Assembly (NCBI GenBank): GCA_002450155.1
Contig: DJYO01000008.1
Coordinates: 1-64,000 of the forward strand
Direction of reading: 5' to 3'
Origin: Mageeibacillus sp. UBA6976
GTDB taxonomy: Bacteria; Bacillota; Clostridia; Saccharofermentanales; Saccharofermentanaceae
DNA: 64,000 nucleotides
This document shows positions 60,890-64,000 of the stretch, one piece after another. A program made the position numbers and the translations under genes. The notes beneath the pieces are model-generated. The model worked only from the letters and a program-made list of their open reading frames with translations, had not been told where the DNA came from and ran no database searches. Position 1 is the stretch's first letter. The number at the start of each line of letters is the position of its first letter.

Positions 60890-62671
60890 ATGAACGATTT
60901 AACCACTTTGATCTCCGAGACCGTCACGACAGAGGTGTTCGGAGTATGGTTCCTTATAGGAGCTGCGCTGGTATTCTTTATGCAGGCCGGATTTGCTATG
61001 CTGGAAACGGGTTTTTGCAGATACAAGAATGCCGGTAACATCCTGATGAAAAACCTGATGGATTTCTGTATCGGTACAGTATGCTTTATCTTCCTGGGAT
61101 TCGGGCTCATGATGAGCGAAGATATGCTCTTCGGTTTTATAGGAATCCCGAACCTTAATATCTTTACGGATTTCAGGGGCTTTATGGAGACCAACGCAGC
61201 AAGCTTTGTGTTTAACCTGGTGTTCTGCGCGACAGCAGCAACTATCGTATCAGGCTCCATGGCAGAGAGAACTAAGTTCAGTTCATACTGCATCTATTCT
61301 GCAGTGCTCTCACTCATCGTATATCCCATCGAGGCAGGCTGGACATGGAATGCCAACGGATGGCTTGCCAAACTTGGATTCATAGATTTTGCAGGTTCTG
61401 CCTGCATTCACACCGTAGGTGGTGTTGCAGCTTTGATCGGAGCGATAATGGTAGGCCCGAGGATCGGTAAATACGTAAGAAACGCTGAGGGCAAAGTTAC
61501 CAAGGTAAATGCCATCCAGGGACATAATATCCCCTTGGGTGCATTAGGATGCTTCATTCTCTGGTTCGGCTGGTATGGCTTTAACGGTGCTGCCGCAACA
61601 AGCCCCTCTCAGCTTGCAGGTATCTTCCTTACAACGACACTTGCTCCCGCTTTCGCAACTGTAGTATGCATGCTCTATACCTGGATCAAGAACGGCAAGC
61701 CGGATGTATCCATGTGTATCAACGCAGCTCTTGCAGGTCTTGTATGTGTTACGGCAGGATGCCATTGTATCGATGCCGCAGGAGCCATCGTGGAAGGCAT
61801 CATCTCAGGTTTCCTGGTTGTATGGGTAGTAGAACTTCTTGATCTTAAGCTCCACATCGATGACCCGGTCGGTGCATGTGGTGTCCACCTTGCAAACGGT
61901 ATCGCAGGAACACTCCTTGCAGGACTCTTAGCGACAAATACTTCTTCTCTGGGAGTTGACGGCCCGGTTTATGCCCTTATCCACGGAACAGGTTTTGCAG
62001 AAGGTATGAAGGTATTCGGCGTTCAGTTGCTCGGTATTACAGCTATAGTCTGCTGGACAACAGTTACAATGATTATCACTTTCGCAGTCATCAAGAATGT
62101 CCACGGCCTCCGCGTAACAAGAGAAGAGGAGATCGAAGGCCTCGATCCTACAGAGCATGGTCTCACAACAGCATATGCAGGATTCCACTTTGCTCCCCAG
62201 GCTATCGTTGAGGAAACATCTCCTGTCATCGTTACAGGTGATATCCCTGAAGCTGAGGCTGTAGAAGTTAAGGCTGTTCCCACATACGAAGAACCTGCTG
62301 TTTCAAGTGACGGTCATGTGTTTACCAAGATCGACATCGTCTGCAAGGAAGCACGTCTTGACGCTCTTAAGAATGCTCTCATGTCTGTCGGTATTACCGG
62401 AATGACAGTAACCCATGTAATGGGATGCGGCGTTCAGAAGGGAAGACAGGAATTCTACAGAGGTGTACCTGTAGAAGCATCGCTCCTTCCTAAAGTTCAG
62501 GTCAGCATCGTTGTCAGTGCAGTCCCTGTGCAGACAGTAATAGATACTGCCAAGAAGGTTCTTTATACAGGTCATATCGGTGACGGTAAGATCTTTGTCT
62601 ATAACGTTCAGAACGTAGTCAAGATCCGTACGGGAGAAGTCGGATTCGCAGCACTTCAGGACGTGGAATAA
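60890..62671 (+). CDS. amt: Ammonium transporter fused to a PII domain
   Basis: This 593-residue protein starts at the ATG after GGAGGAAC. Residues 1 to about 430 are an Amt channel with some eleven helices; the paired pore His residues are in GSACIHTVGG and CGVHLANGIAG. After a linker, residues about 477-593 form a complete PII (GlnB/GlnK) domain: FTKIDIVCKEARLDALK, a T-loop with GRQEFYRGV, and the B-loop TGHIGDGKIFV. In most bacteria Amt and GlnK are separate proteins; here sensor and channel are covalently joined. It follows glnN and closes the nitrogen locus. Confidence 0.95.
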   Translation: MNDLTTLISETVTTEVFGVWFLIGAALVFFMQAGFAMLETGFCRYKNAGNILMKNLMDFCIGTVCFIFLGFGLMMSEDMLFGFIGIPNLNIFTDFRGFMETNAASFVFNLVFCATAATIVSGSMAERTKFSSYCIYSAVLSLIVYPIEAGWTWNANGWLAKLGFIDFAGSACIHTVGGVAALIGAIMVGPRIGKYVRNAEGKVTKVNAIQGHNIPLGALGCFILWFGWYGFNGAAATSPSQLAGIFLTTTLAPAFATVVCMLYTWIKNGKPDVSMCINAALAGLVCVTAGCHCIDAAGAIVEGIISGFLVVWVVELLDLKLHIDDPVGACGVHLANGIAGTLLAGLLATNTSSLGVDGPVYALIHGTGFAEGMKVFGVQLLGITAIVCWTTVTMIITFAVIKNVHGLRVTREEEIEGLDPTEHGLTTAYAGFHFAPQAIVEETSPVIVTGDIPEAEAVEVKAVPTYEEPAVSSDGHVFTKIDIVCKEARLDALKNALMSVGITGMTVTHVMGCGVQKGRQEFYRGVPVEASLLPKVQVSIVVSAVPVQTVIDTAKKVLYTGHIGDGKIFVYNVQNVVKIRTGEVGFAALQDVE

Positions 62672-62698
62672 ACAAGCCACTTGTCTGTAATGACGCCG

Positions 62699-62738
62699 CG
62701 GGCAGGGGCATGGCCATCAAGGCTGTGCCCTTGCTTGT
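62699..62738 (+). terminator. Intrinsic terminator after amt
   Basis: GGGCA...GCC pairs with GGC...TGCCC around ATCAA and is followed by TTGCTTGTTTT. Confidence 0.75.
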
Positions 62739-62739
62739 T

Positions 62740-63672
62740 TTACAGATCAAGTCTTATCTGCATGTCTATCCAGGAAGTCTGTTTAACTTCATGGATAATG
62801 TCGGTATCCAGGTAATTTCCGATAATAAACGGAGACTTCGGATCGTGAGTCTTGCTGGTTGCTAAAACTTCGGAAGCATCGTAATTTGCATAGCAATATC
62901 TGCATAGATGCAGACATGTGTTATATGCTCCTATGTCGCAGGCAAGATAACATGCACATTCAGATCTTGCACCCTTAAGTTTTACCGGCGGCACAAGTCG
63001 TTTGCCGATAGCTTTTTCATATGTGGCAAGGGTCATGCATCCGCCCGTATCTGCACCGTATATCTTAAGCTCATCTCCTTCGGCGCAGGGCTTGACCGTA
63101 AGACCATATCTTCCTGCGATATCTATAAATGCCTTGCCGAGTCTCAGCCTTTGTTCTTTTGTTACCGCTGCCACGCCGGGAAGATTCTTTCTTACCTTAG
63201 GGTAGAGATCGATAAAACTGATAACGACCGTATCCGTATATCCGGATAGAGCTTCGCATATCTGAGAGAATGCAGATATGTGATATTCCTCGGTGTAAGT
63301 ATCGGTTATGAATATAGGGTCGTATCTCCAGCAGATGCTGTTTTTCCCGACGATCCCCGACAATGTCTTGAAATCTTCGATTATCTTATGCTTATCGGGC
63401 ACATTAGGCTCGATGTCCCTGCCGTATGGCGTTATGGTAACAAACCAAAACTGCCCGTATCCTGACAGCAGGTCCATATATCTGAACATAGGTGAGGGAT
63501 TCTTTGTACAGAATCCGATGCAGTCAACTACAGCAGGGTCAAGTCTGTATCTGCTTACTTGATAAGGATTGTATGGATTTCTAACGCATACAAAGCCTTC
63601 ACGGAGTCTTCCGGCAAACCATTCCGAATAGAAAGCAGGTATATCAGTTCTTTGTCCCGTGTTTATGATCAT
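62740..63672 (-). CDS. DUF1848 family Fe-S protein
   Basis: This 310-residue protein matches DUF1848: NTGQRTDIPAFYSEWFAGRL at the start, DCIGFCTKNPSPM, FVTITPYG, and CWRYDPIF. The C-terminus carries a cysteine cluster (ECACYLACDIG, then CLHLCRYCYAN) that probably binds an iron-sulfur cluster. Distant similarity of the family to spore-photoproduct-lyase-like radical-SAM proteins has been suggested, but no function is established. The ribosome binding site is weak. Confidence 0.88.
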   Translation of the reverse strand: MIINTGQRTDIPAFYSEWFAGRLREGFVCVRNPYNPYQVSRYRLDPAVVDCIGFCTKNPSPMFRYMDLLSGYGQFWFVTITPYGRDIEPNVPDKHKIIEDFKTLSGIVGKNSICWRYDPIFITDTYTEEYHISAFSQICEALSGYTDTVVISFIDLYPKVRKNLPGVAAVTKEQRLRLGKAFIDIAGRYGLTVKPCAEGDELKIYGADTGGCMTLATYEKAIGKRLVPPVKLKGARSECACYLACDIGAYNTCLHLCRYCYANYDASEVLATSKTHDPKSPFIIGNYLDTDIIHEVKQTSWIDMQIRLDL

Positions 63673-63684
63673 ATACCGATTAAC

Positions 63685-63720
63685 TTAAAAACGGCGCTCG
63701 GAGATGATCCGGGCGCCGTT
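63685..63720 (-). terminator. Terminator after the DUF4190-like gene
   Basis: On the minus strand ACGGCGCCCGG pairs with CCGAGCGCCGT (one mismatch), followed by TTTTAAG. Confidence 0.8.
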
Positions 63721-63724
63721 TGCT

Positions 63725-64000
63725 TTATTTTATATGACCGCTTAGTAGTCCATATATATAAACTGCAACATAGAATACTACGACTAACACATTTAACGCT
63801 AATCCTACGATGCTGATGATCTTGGCGGTTTTGGCAAGTTTCACATCTGATGGAACAGACTTATTAACTCTTGAAGCCATTACCAGGGAGATGATAGAGA
63901 ATATCCAGCCCATTCCGAAGAAGACGATCCCGAATATGGAAAGCATTAAAGCTGCGGTAGCCATTGATTGTCTGCCATATCTTGTCCGGTAAGAATAGGG
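63725..64000 (-). CDS. DUF4190-like small membrane protein, 5' end cut
   Basis: Two membrane helices (ALMLSIFGIVFFGMGWIFSI and ISIVGLALNVLVVVFYVAVY) flank a short polar loop, the plan of DUF4190-type proteins. An ATG at 63964 gives 79 residues, but the frame stays open to the window edge with a Tyr/Arg-rich stretch (PYSYRTRYGRQS) before it, as is common at the N-terminus of this family. I therefore mark it as continuing beyond the window. Function is unknown. Confidence 0.7.
   Translation of the reverse strand, partial: PYSYRTRYGRQSMATAALMLSIFGIVFFGMGWIFSIISLVMASRVNKSVPSDVKLAKTAKIISIVGLALNVLVVVFYVAVYIYGLLSGHIK

Noticed and set aside
1..64000. CRISPR array, prophage, rRNA operon
   Set aside because: No regularly spaced repeats, phage structural genes or rRNA sequence were found on reading the window.

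Overview
The window reads as chromosome of an anaerobic, Gram-positive-type Bacillota, most likely Clostridia. The evidence is a T-box leader, clostridial ChW (hydrophobic W) repeat proteins, a type III glutamine synthetase next to an ANTAR antiterminator, a 2[4Fe-4S] ferredoxin, the ireB-ruvX-DUF1292 trio, and the low-GC housekeeping order tmk-holB-ricT-(fdx)-trmN6-rsmI-metG-tatD. I cannot assign a genus. TTG and GTG starts behind good Shine-Dalgarno sites are common. No rRNA, CRISPR array, transposase, integrase or phage gene was found.

Layout. 1-7344: an accessory cassette between two copies of a 176-bp direct repeat (197-372 and 7169-7344, 3 mismatches). The repeat includes the 3' end of hpt. 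The cassette holds a broken acetyltransferase end, a membrane protein, a GNAT, a BceRS/BceAB-like two-component plus ABC peptide-detoxification module, and two paralogous zinc-ribbon membrane proteins. 7307-8800 (minus): a divergent hpt behind a kinase-like protein fused to a nuclease-like domain. 8977-14130: a VanY-type peptidase, a DeoR regulator with an apparently leaderless message, a degenerate sialate-O-acetylesterase-like protein and an AraC regulator. 14137-24757: folate genes folEPBK, a disordered Asn/Arg-rich protein, then replication, translation and tRNA-modification genes. 24893-25164: tRNA-Val, tRNA-Asp, tRNA-Phe. 25257-36295: Ca-type P-ATPase, secG, rnr, T-box-aspS, mtaB, ireB-ruvX-DUF1292 (with a second DUF1292-like gene) and a CPBP protease. 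36282-42878: three large exported proteins, one with propeller/binding/glycosidase-like regions and two with six ChW repeats each. 42882-48468: DUF4364, pgi, a YitT-family membrane protein and leuS. 48579-62671: a compact nitrogen-assimilation locus. 62740-64000: a DUF1848 protein and a DUF4190-like protein cut by the window end.

The nitrogen locus is the most interesting part. Glutamate synthase (gltB, gltD), glnA-ANTAR-pyrG, glnN (GSIII) and an Amt-PII fusion sit together. The leaders of gltB, glnA and glnN share one layout: a sigma-A promoter, a small hairpin with a six-base loop of the form A-A-(A/T)-G-(G/A)-C, an overlapping intrinsic terminator, then the gene. That is the ANTAR antitermination signature (loop A1 and G4), but with only one hairpin visible rather than the usual two. 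The ANTAR protein is encoded inside the regulated glnA operon and its receiver lacks the phospho-acceptor aspartate. The inferred circuit is a feedback loop in which a non-phosphorylated RNA-binding protein controls ammonia capture and glutamine use.

Other points of note: the aspS T-box appears to carry an asparagine (AAC) specifier, fitting a non-discriminating AspRS; two promoters place the transcript start on the start codon (deoR-like and yitT genes); and the leuS terminator lies inside the coding end of the opposing yitT gene.
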